64,000 nt of DNA from Pseudoxanthomonas mexicana (GTDB lineage Bacteria; Pseudomonadota; Gammaproteobacteria; Xanthomonadales; Xanthomonadaceae): assembly GCF_010093385.1 (NCBI RefSeq), contig NZ_PDWV01000006.1, forward strand, positions 52,985-116,984, given 5' to 3'. Within the stretch, counting starts at the first letter, position 1. Each line of letters starts with the position of its first letter. The position numbers and the translations under genes are program-made. The notes beneath the pieces are model-generated. The model saw nothing but the letters and a program-made list of their open reading frames with translations, was not told the origin of the DNA and searched no databases. Below, in pieces: positions 1 through 12,369 of the stretch.

Positions 1-469
1 GTATCGCTGAGGCGGCTCGCAAACCCGATCTGAACTTCAACGTCGGCGTGCGTCGTCTGGAAGGGCCCAGTGATCAAGGTCTGGTGATGTCGGTGTCCGT
101 ACCGTTGGGCAGCCGCACGCGGGCGGGGTACTCCATCGCCGAAGCCGACGCGCAACTGGCGGCCATCGAAGCGCGCCGAAAAGCCGAGCAGTTCGAGCGC
201 CATCAACTGGTCTTTGAGAAGTACCAGGAACTGGGCCATGCACGCACCGAGGTGGAGTCGTTGCGCGGACGTGTGGTGCCCAAAGCCGAGCAAGCCCTGG
301 CCTTTACCCGGCGCGGCTTCGAAGCAGGGCGGTTCTCATTTCTCTCGCTCTCCCAGGCGCAGACCACGCTCTTTGAACTGCGCGAGCGCCTCGTCGAGGC
401 CTATGCGCGCTATCACACCTTGCTGGTGGAGCTCGATCGGCTCACCGCAACCACCCAGGACACCTTTCC

Positions 470-473
<4 letters not shown>
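1..473 (+). CDS. czcC: Outer-membrane factor of heavy-metal RND efflux (CzcC/TolC family), 3' end
   Basis: This is the C-terminal part of a TolC-type outer-membrane channel protein. The reading frame is open from the left window edge, so the start lies outside. The visible 156 residues are mostly helical and charged, with pairs such as AEADAQLAAIEARRKAEQFE typical of the periplasmic helical barrel. It ends at a TGA that overlaps the ATG of the adaptor gene by four bases, which indicates translational coupling. In CzcCBA pumps this protein forms the exit duct for divalent cations. The family call rests mainly on the czcB and czcA genes downstream; the metal cannot be read from this fragment. 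Confidence 0.85.
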
Positions 474-4904
<4,431 letters not shown>

Positions 4905-4910
4905 TCCAGT

Positions 4911-4938
4911 GGGGTGGGGCGCGCGTGCGCTCCACCCC
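4911..4938 (+). terminator. GC-rich hairpin after czcA
   Basis: A 12-bp stem (4911-4922 with 4927-4938, one G-T wobble) and a four-base loop begin six bases after the czcA stop. No T-run follows, so it is either a Rho-dependent or mRNA-stabilising hairpin, or a weak terminator between czcA and the HupE-like gene. Confidence 0.5.
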
Positions 4939-4965
4939 CTCCTGATCCCTTCCACATACCTATAG

Positions 4966-5712
4966 ATGCGAATGAACTCACTTCTCTACAAACCCTCCGG
5001 ATGGGGCGGCATGATCTCCGCCTCCACCACGCGCACGCTGGTTCTGTTGGCGGGCCTGCTGCTGTTGTTGTTCACCGCCAACGGCGCGCTGGCCCATGCC
5101 GTAGCCGAAGGTGATAAGGGCTACATCCAGGAAATCAGCGGGGTGCACCTGCTGTCGTTTGCCTACCTGGGCGCCAAGCACATGGCCACCGGGTACGACC
5201 ACATCCTGTTCCTGCTGGGCGTGATCTTCTTCCTGTACCGCATGAAGCAGATCGCCTTGTACGTCACGCTGTTCGCGGTGGGTCACTCCACCACGATGCT
5301 GTTGGGCGTGTACTTCAACGTGGGCATCAACAGCTTCCTGATCGACGCGATCATCGGCCTGTCGGTGGTCTACAAGGCGCTGGACAACATGGGCGCCTAC
5401 CAACGCTGGCTGGGTTTTCAACCCAACACCAAGGCGGCCACGTTGATCTTCGGTCTGTTCCACGGCTTTGGCCTGTCGACCAAGATCATCGAGTACGACA
5501 TCTCTCCCGATGGTCTGGTGCCCAACCTGTTGGCCTTCAACGTCGGCGTGGAAATCGGCCAGCTGCTGGCCTTGGGCGCAATCCTGATTGTGATGGGCTA
5601 CTGGCGCCGCTCGCGCGGCTTCTGGAAGCACGCCTATACCGCCAACGTCGCGATGATGTGCGCCGGTTTCATCCTGATCGGCATGCAGCTCACTGGCTAC
5701 TTCGTTTCCTAA
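4966..5712 (+). CDS. HupE/UreJ-family membrane protein
   Basis: Polytopic membrane protein of up to 248 residues. A hydrophobic signal-like segment ending ALAHAVAEG is followed by the family's conserved blocks: GYDHILFLLGVIFF, VGHSTTMLLG, FGLFHGFG and FNVGVEIGQLLALG. HupE/UreJ proteins are thought to move nickel or cobalt, or to act as accessory membrane proteins. His residues lie in several of these motifs. The start is uncertain: ATG at 4966, 4972 or 5011 are all possible, and 5011 (preceded by GGATGGGG) gives the neatest signal peptide. Its place directly after czcA suggests it belongs to the same metal response, but the metal is not proven. Confidence 0.8.
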   Translation: MRMNSLLYKPSGWGGMISASTTRTLVLLAGLLLLLFTANGALAHAVAEGDKGYIQEISGVHLLSFAYLGAKHMATGYDHILFLLGVIFFLYRMKQIALYVTLFAVGHSTTMLLGVYFNVGINSFLIDAIIGLSVVYKALDNMGAYQRWLGFQPNTKAATLIFGLFHGFGLSTKIIEYDISPDGLVPNLLAFNVGVEIGQLLALGAILIVMGYWRRSRGFWKHAYTANVAMMCAGFILIGMQLTGYFVS

Positions 5713-5736
5713 TTCAAGACATTGCGAGAACACACC

Positions 5737-6381
5737 ATGTACAACAGCAAGCCTCTCAACACCGATCTGCCGTCCTCGCGCCAGTTGCTGCGCTCGACCA
5801 TCATCGCCTTCATCGTGGCCGTCGTCCTGTTGGTCACCGTCGTGCTGCCGTCCGAGTACGCCATCGACCCCACCGGTGTCGGCCGCATGCTCGGGCTAAC
5901 CGAGATGGGTGAGATCAAGGGTCAGTTGGCTGAAGAAGCCGCCGCCGATGCCGCACGTGATGCGGCCGCGGCCGCGGCAGGCGCGCCGATCTCATCGGCC
6001 GCCTCATCCGCCAGCCCCGCAGCACCGGCAGCGGCGGCAGCACCGGCCGTGGACACCACGCAATGGCGCGATCAGATGCAGGTCGTTCTGGCGCCAGGAG
6101 AAGGCGCGGAGGTCAAGTTGGCGATGACAGCCGGTCAAAAGGCGAACTTCACCTGGACCGCGCAGGGCGGTGTCGTGAACTTCGACACCCATGGCGATGG
6201 CGGTACCGGCGGCGAATCCACCAGCTACGAAAAAGGACGCGGCGTGGCCGCCGACGAAGGCGTGCTGGAAGCGGCCTTCAACGGCAGCCACGGCTGGTTC
6301 TGGCGTAACCGCAGCGAGGCCACGGTGACGATCACCCTGCGTACGGCCGGCGACTACGCCCAGATCAAGCGCGTGATGTAA
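5737..6381 (+). CDS. Single-pass membrane-anchored periplasmic protein, unknown function
   Basis: A 214-residue protein with one transmembrane segment (about residues 19-38, STIIAFIVAVVLLVTVVLP). An Ala/Pro-rich flexible linker (about residues 66-105) and a compact C-terminal domain rich in Gly, His and Trp (FDTHGDGGTGG, GSHGWFWRNRSEATVTI) follow. The topology suggests a cytoplasmic N-terminus and a periplasmic domain. ATG 5737 is preferred over the in-frame TTG at 5722. Proteins of this layout are annotated only as transmembrane anchor proteins in metal-resistance regions. It follows the HupE-like gene by 24 bases and is probably co-transcribed. The function is not known. Confidence 0.7.
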   Translation: MYNSKPLNTDLPSSRQLLRSTIIAFIVAVVLLVTVVLPSEYAIDPTGVGRMLGLTEMGEIKGQLAEEAAADAARDAAAAAAGAPISSAASSASPAAPAAAAAPAVDTTQWRDQMQVVLAPGEGAEVKLAMTAGQKANFTWTAQGGVVNFDTHGDGGTGGESTSYEKGRGVAADEGVLEAAFNGSHGWFWRNRSEATVTITLRTAGDYAQIKRVM

Positions 6382-6501
6382 CCCCGTGGCGGCCAGGCGC
6401 CTTAAGCGGGTCGTGGCATCGCCTCGACCCACCGTCGCGAGCCTGGGTCCTCGCGACACCTACCCATCCTCGGCCACGCGCCGATCACGAAGGAACTGAA
6501 G

Positions 6502-6762
6502 ATGAAAGCTCGTTCACTGTCCATTGCCGGCCTGGTTGCGCTGTCGCTGGTCTCGCTGTCGGCCCTGGCCCATCCGGGCGCGCACGACGAAGAGAAGGAA
6601 ATCCCCAAGACCTGTGAGGATCTGAAGGACACCAAGCGTTTCACCGACGACTCCGCCTTCCCTGAAGTCAAGGCGCTCAAGCAGAAGTGCGGCGTGCCGG
6701 AAAAGCCGGCCAAGGCCGACGGCGCCAAGAAGCCGGCCCCGGAAGCCAAGAAGACCAACTGA
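6502..6762 (+). CDS. Small secreted protein of metal island, unknown function
   Basis: An 86-residue protein with a clear Sec signal peptide (MKARSLSIAGLVALSLVSLS, cleavage after ALA). A mature region starts HPGAHDEEKE and contains two Cys (TCEDL, KCGVPE) and a Lys/Ala/Pro-rich tail. A good ribosome-binding site (AAGGA, eight bases upstream) fixes the ATG. The His/Glu-rich mature N-terminus and the neighbouring efflux genes suggest a periplasmic metal-binding role, which is inference only. Confidence 0.7.
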   Translation: MKARSLSIAGLVALSLVSLSALAHPGAHDEEKEIPKTCEDLKDTKRFTDDSAFPEVKALKQKCGVPEKPAKADGAKKPAPEAKKTN

Positions 6763-6828
6763 TCGTTCGCCGTCCCAGGCGGTCGGCTTCCCGATCGCCT
6801 TGGGACACCTTCTCTGTCGAGGTGAGGT

Positions 6829-7692
6829 ATGTCCGCTCAATCTAGCGCAGACCAAGGGCGCATCAAGCACGCCGTGGTTCGCCTGGCACGCGAGGTGATG
6901 GAGCTGCCCGGACTCCGGCGTGTCGGCAAACCGATGTATCGACGGTATTTCTCCAAGCCCTACGAGCACGGCAATCTGTACTACGGCATCTACCGCAGCT
7001 ACGAGGACGCGCTGCTCGATGCCGAGCGCCTGTCCTCGGAGGTCTTGCCCGCCAGCTACGACCTGGATCAGGTCACGATCATGTACCGCCAGCAGCTCAA
7101 CCGGCTGCGTGCCTGCGACTACCCGGCGCTGTACTGGATCCATCAGCTCATTGCTGATGGCGCCAGGCGCATCTTCGATCTGGGCGGACACGTAGGCTTG
7201 GCCTACTACGGCTTTGGTCGCTACATCGACTATCCGGCCGGACTGATCTGGAACGTCCATGACCTGGACAAGGTGCTGCAGGCTGGTCGGCTGTTGTCCG
7301 CGCGACGGGATCGGTCGGGTCAGTTGCGCTTCGTCCACATTCCTGAGGTCGCCGACGGCTGCGATGTCCTGATCAGTACCGGCGCACTGCAGTACCTGGA
7401 GTACAGCCTGCCCGAGTTGCTGGACCGGCTGATCGCGCCGCCGCGCCATGTCCTGTTCAACCTCACGCCGCTGCATGCCACCCGCGAGTTCTTCACCTTG
7501 CAGAACCTGGGTGTGGCGGTGTGTCCGTATCGGGTCCAGTCCGATGCCGCGCTGGTGCAACAGATGGCCGAACGCGGCTATCAGATACGCGATCGCTGGG
7601 AGCTACCCGAGCGCCATCTGCGCGTGCCCTTCGAGCCGGACTACGAAGTGAATGCCTACTCCGGCATCTATTTCGAACGTCAGAGGCTGTAG
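6829..7692 (+). CDS. Putative methyltransferase, TIGR04325-like
   Basis: A 287-residue cytoplasmic protein. The glycine motif IFDLGGHVGLAYYGF (about residues 119-133) fits SAM-binding motif I of a class I methyltransferase, and the second half carries the SCDVLISTGALQYLEY-type segment (here GCDVLISTGALQYLEYSL). The overall sequence resembles the TIGR04325 putative methyltransferase family, usually found in polysaccharide or surface-glycan loci. A GAGGTGAGG ribosome-binding site precedes the ATG. Its presence between metal-efflux genes is unexpected; it may modify an envelope component together with the lipid A genes further along. The substrate is unknown. Confidence 0.7.
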   Translation: MSAQSSADQGRIKHAVVRLAREVMELPGLRRVGKPMYRRYFSKPYEHGNLYYGIYRSYEDALLDAERLSSEVLPASYDLDQVTIMYRQQLNRLRACDYPALYWIHQLIADGARRIFDLGGHVGLAYYGFGRYIDYPAGLIWNVHDLDKVLQAGRLLSARRDRSGQLRFVHIPEVADGCDVLISTGALQYLEYSLPELLDRLIAPPRHVLFNLTPLHATREFFTLQNLGVAVCPYRVQSDAALVQQMAERGYQIRDRWELPERHLRVPFEPDYEVNAYSGIYFERQRL

Positions 7693-7731
7693 CGATACCC
7701 GTACTGCCGCCACCACTGCTGAGGTCTTCCC

Positions 7732-9057
7732 ATGTTGGATGTCCTGACCAACCTCACTTTCCGTAAGCTCTTTGCCGCCCAGGTCATCGCCTTGCTGGGC
7801 ACGGGCTTGGCGACCGTGGCGCTGGCCTTGCTGGCCTACGACCTGGCCGGCGATCAGGCCGGGCAGGTGCTCGGCCTGGCCCTGGCCATCAAGATGATCG
7901 TGTACGTGCTGCTCTCGCCGGTCTCCGGTGCGGTGGTGCCGCCGCACCGGCGCAAGATCGTGCTGATCGGGCTGGACGTGATCCGGGCCCTGGTCGCACT
8001 GGCGCTGCCGTTCGTCACCGAGATCTGGCAGATCTACGTGCTGATCGCCGTGCTGCAGTCGGCCTCGGCGTGCTTTACGCCCCTGTTCCAGTCGGTCATC
8101 CCGCAGATCCTGCCCGATGAGGCCAAGTACACCCGGGCCTTGTCGCTCTCGCGGCTGGCCTACGACCTGGAGAGTCTGCTCAGTCCGGCCCTGGCCGCCG
8201 CGCTGCTGACGGTAATCGCGTTCCAAGGATTGTTCGTGGGCACCTCGGCCGGCTTCCTGCTGTCGGCGCTGCTGGTGATGTGGACGACGTTCCCTGTCGG
8301 TACGCGCAGCGCCAGCGCCGGTGGTCCCTACGCGCGGGCCATCCGCGGCATGAAGATCTACCTGCGCACGCCACGCCTGCGCGGCTTGCTGCTGCTCAAT
8401 CTCTGCGCCGCCGCCGGCGGGGCGATGGTGTTCGTCAACACGGTCGTGGTCGCGCGCACGGTGTTGCAAGGCGGCGAGCGGGAGGTGGCCTGGCTGTTGG
8501 CCGCCTTCGGCGTGGGCTCGATGCTGGTGGCTCTGTGCCTGCCGCGCCTGCTCGATCGCATCGCCGATCGCCGCATCATGCTCTCGGCCGCCACGGCGAT
8601 GACGGTGGTGCTGAGCGCGGCCACCGTGTACTGGTTCAGTGTCGGCGGCAAGCCTGCCTGGCCGGTCGTGGCGGGCATCTGGCTGCTGCTGGGCATGTCG
8701 TACGCGGGCCTGGTAACGCCCGGTGGCCGACTCATCCGTCGTTCCGGCGCCGAAGAGGATCTGCCGTTCCTGTTCGCCGCACAGTTTTCCCTCTCGCACG
8801 TGTGTTGGCTGCTGGCGTACCCGATCGCAGGTTTCCTGGGCGCCAAGCTGGGATTTGCAGCAGCGTTGGGGATTTTGTCCATGGTGGCCTTGCTGAGCGC
8901 AGTGCTGGCCCGCTGGGTGTGGAGCTCTCGTGATCCCGAACAGATCACACATACCCACGAGGAGCTGCCCGAGGGTCACGCCCATCTGGGGCAGGGCGGA
9001 AAGCAGCATGCCCACCGCTATGTCATCGACGACCTGCATTCGCGGTGGCCGCAGTGA
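7732..9057 (+). CDS. MFS transporter with His-rich C-terminal tail
   Basis: A 441-residue carrier with about 12 hydrophobic segments in two bundles, of major facilitator type. It starts with LTNLTFRKLFAAQVIALLGTG, common in the MFS_3-like exporters, and has the loop RKIVLIGLDVIRAL. The last 35 residues are soluble and unusually rich in His (HTHEELPEGHAHLG, KQHAHR), which suggests metal sensing or binding at the membrane surface. The gene lies 39 bases after the methyltransferase and is followed after 34 bases by another membrane protein, so all are likely one operon. Nickel or cobalt export is possible; the substrate is not shown by the sequence. Confidence 0.8.
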   Translation: MLDVLTNLTFRKLFAAQVIALLGTGLATVALALLAYDLAGDQAGQVLGLALAIKMIVYVLLSPVSGAVVPPHRRKIVLIGLDVIRALVALALPFVTEIWQIYVLIAVLQSASACFTPLFQSVIPQILPDEAKYTRALSLSRLAYDLESLLSPALAAALLTVIAFQGLFVGTSAGFLLSALLVMWTTFPVGTRSASAGGPYARAIRGMKIYLRTPRLRGLLLLNLCAAAGGAMVFVNTVVVARTVLQGGEREVAWLLAAFGVGSMLVALCLPRLLDRIADRRIMLSAATAMTVVLSAATVYWFSVGGKPAWPVVAGIWLLLGMSYAGLVTPGGRLIRRSGAEEDLPFLFAAQFSLSHVCWLLAYPIAGFLGAKLGFAAALGILSMVALLSAVLARWVWSSRDPEQITHTHEELPEGHAHLGQGGKQHAHRYVIDDLHSRWPQ

Positions 9058-9091
9058 AGGCGTACGCACGCGTCCTGTCAGGAACCGCGAC

Positions 9092-9844
9092 GTGATCTAC
9101 GCGCTGTCGGCCATCTTCATGCTGGGCGTGGGCCTGGGCACGGTCGGTGCCTTCGTGATGCCCTGGAGCGGGATGCACTTCGCGCTGGCGTGGCTGGGAT
9201 CGGTGATCGGGGCGGTCTTCCTTACCTTGCTCGCGCTGCACGGATGGGACGTCAGGCTCGCGGCCACGCAGGGGGATCTGGCCTCCCTGAAACGCTTCTG
9301 GCACGCGCTGCGTCCTTCGCTAGCCGACATGCTATTAGCGGGGGTCCTGACAATCGCCGGCCTCTGGCTGGCAGGTACAGCCACCTCGCTCTCGCTGCTG
9401 CAGATCGCCGTGTCGGGTCTGCCGGTGTATCTGCTGGCCGTGGCGCGGATCGCGACCAAGCTCGGACGCCCCCATGTGGCGGCGCCCAAGACACGGGCCC
9501 TTGTTTTGTGTGCCGCGCTGCTGCTGATGAGCGTGGGCAGCCTGTACATGATTTGGCTGGTCGTCGCCGGCGATGTACCGGTGCTGGCGCAGGCCTGGGT
9601 GATCGCTCTGCAGCTGGTGAGCGCGCTGTGCTGTTACATCGCTGCCTCCAACTATCAAGTGGCGATGGCCACCGGTGAGATTCGGCGATCTCCCACCGTG
9701 ATGCTGATGCTCAAGGAGCTGTCCGCGGTGGGCATGGGCGATATCGCCACGCCCGATCCCAAGGGCAAGCGGGTCACGCAGGACGCGTTGCCAACCTTCA
9801 GGAAGCGGCCGAACAAACGACCGCGACGATCGCGCAACCGATAG
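9092..9844 (+). CDS. Multipass membrane protein, paralogue of the protein at 18375-19115
   Basis: A 250-residue protein starting at GTG 9092, chosen because AGGA at 9080-9083 is well spaced. Longer in-frame starts upstream run through the MFS gene. It has about six transmembrane segments, a short cytoplasmic loop with LHGWDVRLAATQGD and FWHALRPSLADMLLAGVL, and a basic tail (FRKRPNKRPRRSRNR). The same layout (LHALDL..., AAMRPRLRELLVATPVMLL, basic tail ending KRRRRF) occurs in the minus-strand gene at 18375-19115, so the two are homologous. I do not recognise a named family. The repeat occurrence in one island suggests a shared envelope role. Confidence 0.65.
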   Translation: MIYALSAIFMLGVGLGTVGAFVMPWSGMHFALAWLGSVIGAVFLTLLALHGWDVRLAATQGDLASLKRFWHALRPSLADMLLAGVLTIAGLWLAGTATSLSLLQIAVSGLPVYLLAVARIATKLGRPHVAAPKTRALVLCAALLLMSVGSLYMIWLVVAGDVPVLAQAWVIALQLVSALCCYIAASNYQVAMATGEIRRSPTVMLMLKELSAVGMGDIATPDPKGKRVTQDALPTFRKRPNKRPRRSRNR

Positions 9845-9980
9845 GCCGCATCCACGCTCCAGCGTGCTGCCGCCTCGCCAGAGCACCTTGCATCACTACG
9901 AGGAAAGGGCCAGCCAAGTAGGCCCGGCCCCAATCAAGAATGAGTCTCAGTTGACGTTTGCGGCTGTGGCCGTCATCCTA

Positions 9981-10004
9981 ATATTTCATCATATGTTGAA
10001 ATAT
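9981..10004 (+). promoter_or_regulatory. Palindromic operator for the ArsR-type repressor
   Basis: An AT-rich perfect inverted repeat, ATATTTCA (9981-9988) and TGAAATAT (9997-10004) with an eight-base centre, ends four bases before the regulator ATG. Position and symmetry fit autoregulation by the ArsR/SmtB protein encoded next. The lack of a Shine-Dalgarno sequence suggests the message may be leaderless. Confidence 0.75.
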
Positions 10005-10008
10005 TGAA

Positions 10009-10374
10009 ATGAACGAGACCGCGGCGCTACGGGGATTCGGGGCCATCGCCCATGCGGATCGTCTGCGCATCGTTCGCATGCTCGTCGTGGCCGGCGCGGA
10101 CGGCATGTCTGCAGGCGCGATCGCCGCCGCGCTCGATGGCGCACAACCCTCCCGGGTGTCATTTCACCTCAAGGAACTGGAGCAGGCTGGGTTAACGCTG
10201 GCTCGCCGAGAGGGCAAATCGATCATCTACAGCGCGGACTTCCCCGCGCTCTCGGATCTTGTCGCGTTCTTGATGCACGACTGTTGCCATGGGCACTGCA
10301 TCTACTGCGACAAGGCGATCAAGTTGTTCGCGCAATGCACTGGACGTCCCACGGGACCTGACGAACTGCCGTGA
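10009..10374 (+). CDS. ArsR/SmtB-family metal-responsive repressor
   Basis: A 121-residue winged-helix repressor. The HTH is in residues about 33-56 (AGAIAAALDGAQPSRVSFHLKEL) and the wing is around REGKSIIYSADF. The C-terminus carries a dense metal-ligand cluster (HDCCHGHCIYC, Cys at about 92, 93, 97, 100 and 110, His 90, 94, 96), which suggests soft-metal or metalloid sensing at a C-terminal site. The ATG lies immediately after the palindromic operator. The next genes (FTR1 permease and ACR3-like carrier) are the probable targets, in addition to itself. Confidence 0.9.
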   Translation: MNETAALRGFGAIAHADRLRIVRMLVVAGADGMSAGAIAAALDGAQPSRVSFHLKELEQAGLTLARREGKSIIYSADFPALSDLVAFLMHDCCHGHCIYCDKAIKLFAQCTGRPTGPDELP

Positions 10375-10434
10375 TCAGCCGCCGCCATCACGCATAGCCG
10401 CCAGCCGGCCCCTCTCCCTACTGTTGATACCTAC

Positions 10435-12369
10435 ATGACCTTTCGATCGATCGTCCTCGTGCTTGCAGGCCTGGCGGCGCTCCTGCATAGCAATGTCTCC
10501 TTTGCGTCCGAGAAGAACGTGCCCACGACGTGGCGGCTACTGGACTACATCGCCGTCGACTATCGGGAGGCCGTCCGCGAGGGCGAGGTGGTCAACGAGG
10601 TTGAGTACGCCGAGATGAAGGAATTCTCGGCGACCGCTGCCGAGGCCATCGGTCAGCTGCCCGCTAAAGCCGAATCCGCGCAGTTGAAGCAAGATGCGAC
10701 TGCACTGCAGGGGGCAATCCAGGCAAAAGCTGCGCCTGAGCAGATCGCAGAGCAAGCGCGTGCGCTGGCTGCGCTCCTGGTGAAGGCCTATCCGATTCCC
10801 CTGCTTCCAATGCAATCGCCCAATTACGGACGTGGCAAGGTTCTCTACGCGCAGCTGTGTGCGGCCTGCCATGGCCCCTCGGGTGCAGGTGATGGACCCG
10901 CCGGTGCAGGCTTGGATCCCCCACCGATTGATTTCACCGATCGCGCGCGCGCCGAGGAGCGCAGCGTCTTTGCCCTTTACCAGGTCATCGACCAAGGCCT
11001 GGAAGGCACCTCGATGGTGAGCTACGCGAGCTTGCCGGTCGAGGATCGCTGGGCACTGGCGACCTACGTAGGGGCCATGGCGTATCCGGAAGATCAGGTC
11101 GATGCCGGAAAGAAGCTGATTGAAGGCGATGCGGCGCTGCGCGCCAAGCTCAACTTCGATGCCTACGTCAGCACTACGCCCGCCGCATTGGGCACAACGG
11201 TGGGATCGGCAGAACAGGCCTCAGCCATCGTGGCGTACTTGCGTCGTCATCCGGACGCCTCACAGGCACAGGATGTCAGCTCGGCGTTGGCGACCTCGCG
11301 CAAATTGCTTGAGGAGGCGATGACGGCCTACCGCGCCGGACAACCTACACAGGCCAAGGATTTGGCACTGTCTGCGTATCTGGACGGATTTGAGCCAGTG
11401 GAGCCGCTGCTGGCGGCACGCGACAACGCCTTGATGGTGAAGATCGAAGCGGCCATGGCGCGCGTGCGATCGGGTATTGCGGCCAATGTGGCTGCCGATG
11501 AACTCCAAGGCCAGGTCACGGCCCTGGACGATCTCTTCGCCCTAGCCGAACAGGTGCTAGATCAGGGCCAGACATCGGCCGTAGCCAGCTTCGTGGCGGC
11601 TTTCACCATCCTGCTCCGCGAAGGGCTGGAGGCGTTGCTGATTGTTATCGCGATGATCGCACTGCTGCGCAAAGCCGAGCGGACCGAAATGCTGCCATGG
11701 GTCCATGCAGGCTGGGTGTCGGCATTAGGGGCCGGCATCGTGACGTGGGTGCTGGCCACTTGGGTCATCTCCATCAGCGGGGCCAGCCGAGAACTGTCCG
11801 AGGGGTTCGGATCGTTGCTGGCGGCGGTGGTGCTGGTGTGGGTGGGCATTTGGATGCACGGCAAGAGCCATGCGGAGAACTGGCAACGCTACGTACGCGA
11901 TAAGTTGGGTCAGGCGCTGAGCCGGAAGTCGGGTCTGTTCCTGCTGGGTCTGATCTTCGTGGTGGTCTATCGGGAAGTGTTTGAGACCATCTTGTTCTAT
12001 GCCGCCATCTGGAGCCAAGGCAATGCCAGCAGCGTTATCGCTGGCGGCCTTTCGGCATCCATCGTTCTGGTCGTCATTGCCTGGTTGATGATGCGATACA
12101 GCCGGCGCTTGCCGATCGGCCAGTTCTTCCGGTACAGCTCGCTGCTGATTGCCGTGCTGGCTGTAGTGCTCATCGGCAAGGCCGTCTCGGCGCTGCAGGA
12201 AGCAGGCTACTTGCCCATCTCTTGGCTCGACGGTGGTCCGCGGGTCGAGTTGCTGGGCTTGTATCCGACAGTTGAGGGCATCGGCGCGCAGATCACCACC
12301 GCGTTGATTCTGGCTGTCGGCTTCTGGCTGGCTAATCGGCCCGCCAAATCCGAGGTAGCTGCCCCATGA
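10435..12369 (+). CDS. FTR1-family iron permease fused to cytochrome c domain
   Basis: A 644-residue protein. A signal peptide precedes a c-type cytochrome domain with heme motif CAACH (Cys142, Cys145, His146) and GPSGAGDGPAG. A helical periplasmic stretch follows and then the FTR1 membrane domain from about residue 380. The permease half has both RExxE motifs that bind iron: REGLE at 395-399 and REVFE at 513-517. The fused cytochrome could oxidise or transfer electrons during iron passage. It overlaps the next gene by four bases (ATGA). The position behind an ArsR repressor in a metal island suggests metal-dependent control, although FTR1 normally imports iron. Confidence 0.9.
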   Translation: MTFRSIVLVLAGLAALLHSNVSFASEKNVPTTWRLLDYIAVDYREAVREGEVVNEVEYAEMKEFSATAAEAIGQLPAKAESAQLKQDATALQGAIQAKAAPEQIAEQARALAALLVKAYPIPLLPMQSPNYGRGKVLYAQLCAACHGPSGAGDGPAGAGLDPPPIDFTDRARAEERSVFALYQVIDQGLEGTSMVSYASLPVEDRWALATYVGAMAYPEDQVDAGKKLIEGDAALRAKLNFDAYVSTTPAALGTTVGSAEQASAIVAYLRRHPDASQAQDVSSALATSRKLLEEAMTAYRAGQPTQAKDLALSAYLDGFEPVEPLLAARDNALMVKIEAAMARVRSGIAANVAADELQGQVTALDDLFALAEQVLDQGQTSAVASFVAAFTILLREGLEALLIVIAMIALLRKAERTEMLPWVHAGWVSALGAGIVTWVLATWVISISGASRELSEGFGSLLAAVVLVWVGIWMHGKSHAENWQRYVRDKLGQALSRKSGLFLLGLIFVVVYREVFETILFYAAIWSQGNASSVIAGGLSASIVLVVIAWLMMRYSRRLPIGQFFRYSSLLIAVLAVVLIGKAVSALQEAGYLPISWLDGGPRVELLGLYPTVEGIGAQITTALILAVGFWLANRPAKSEVAAP

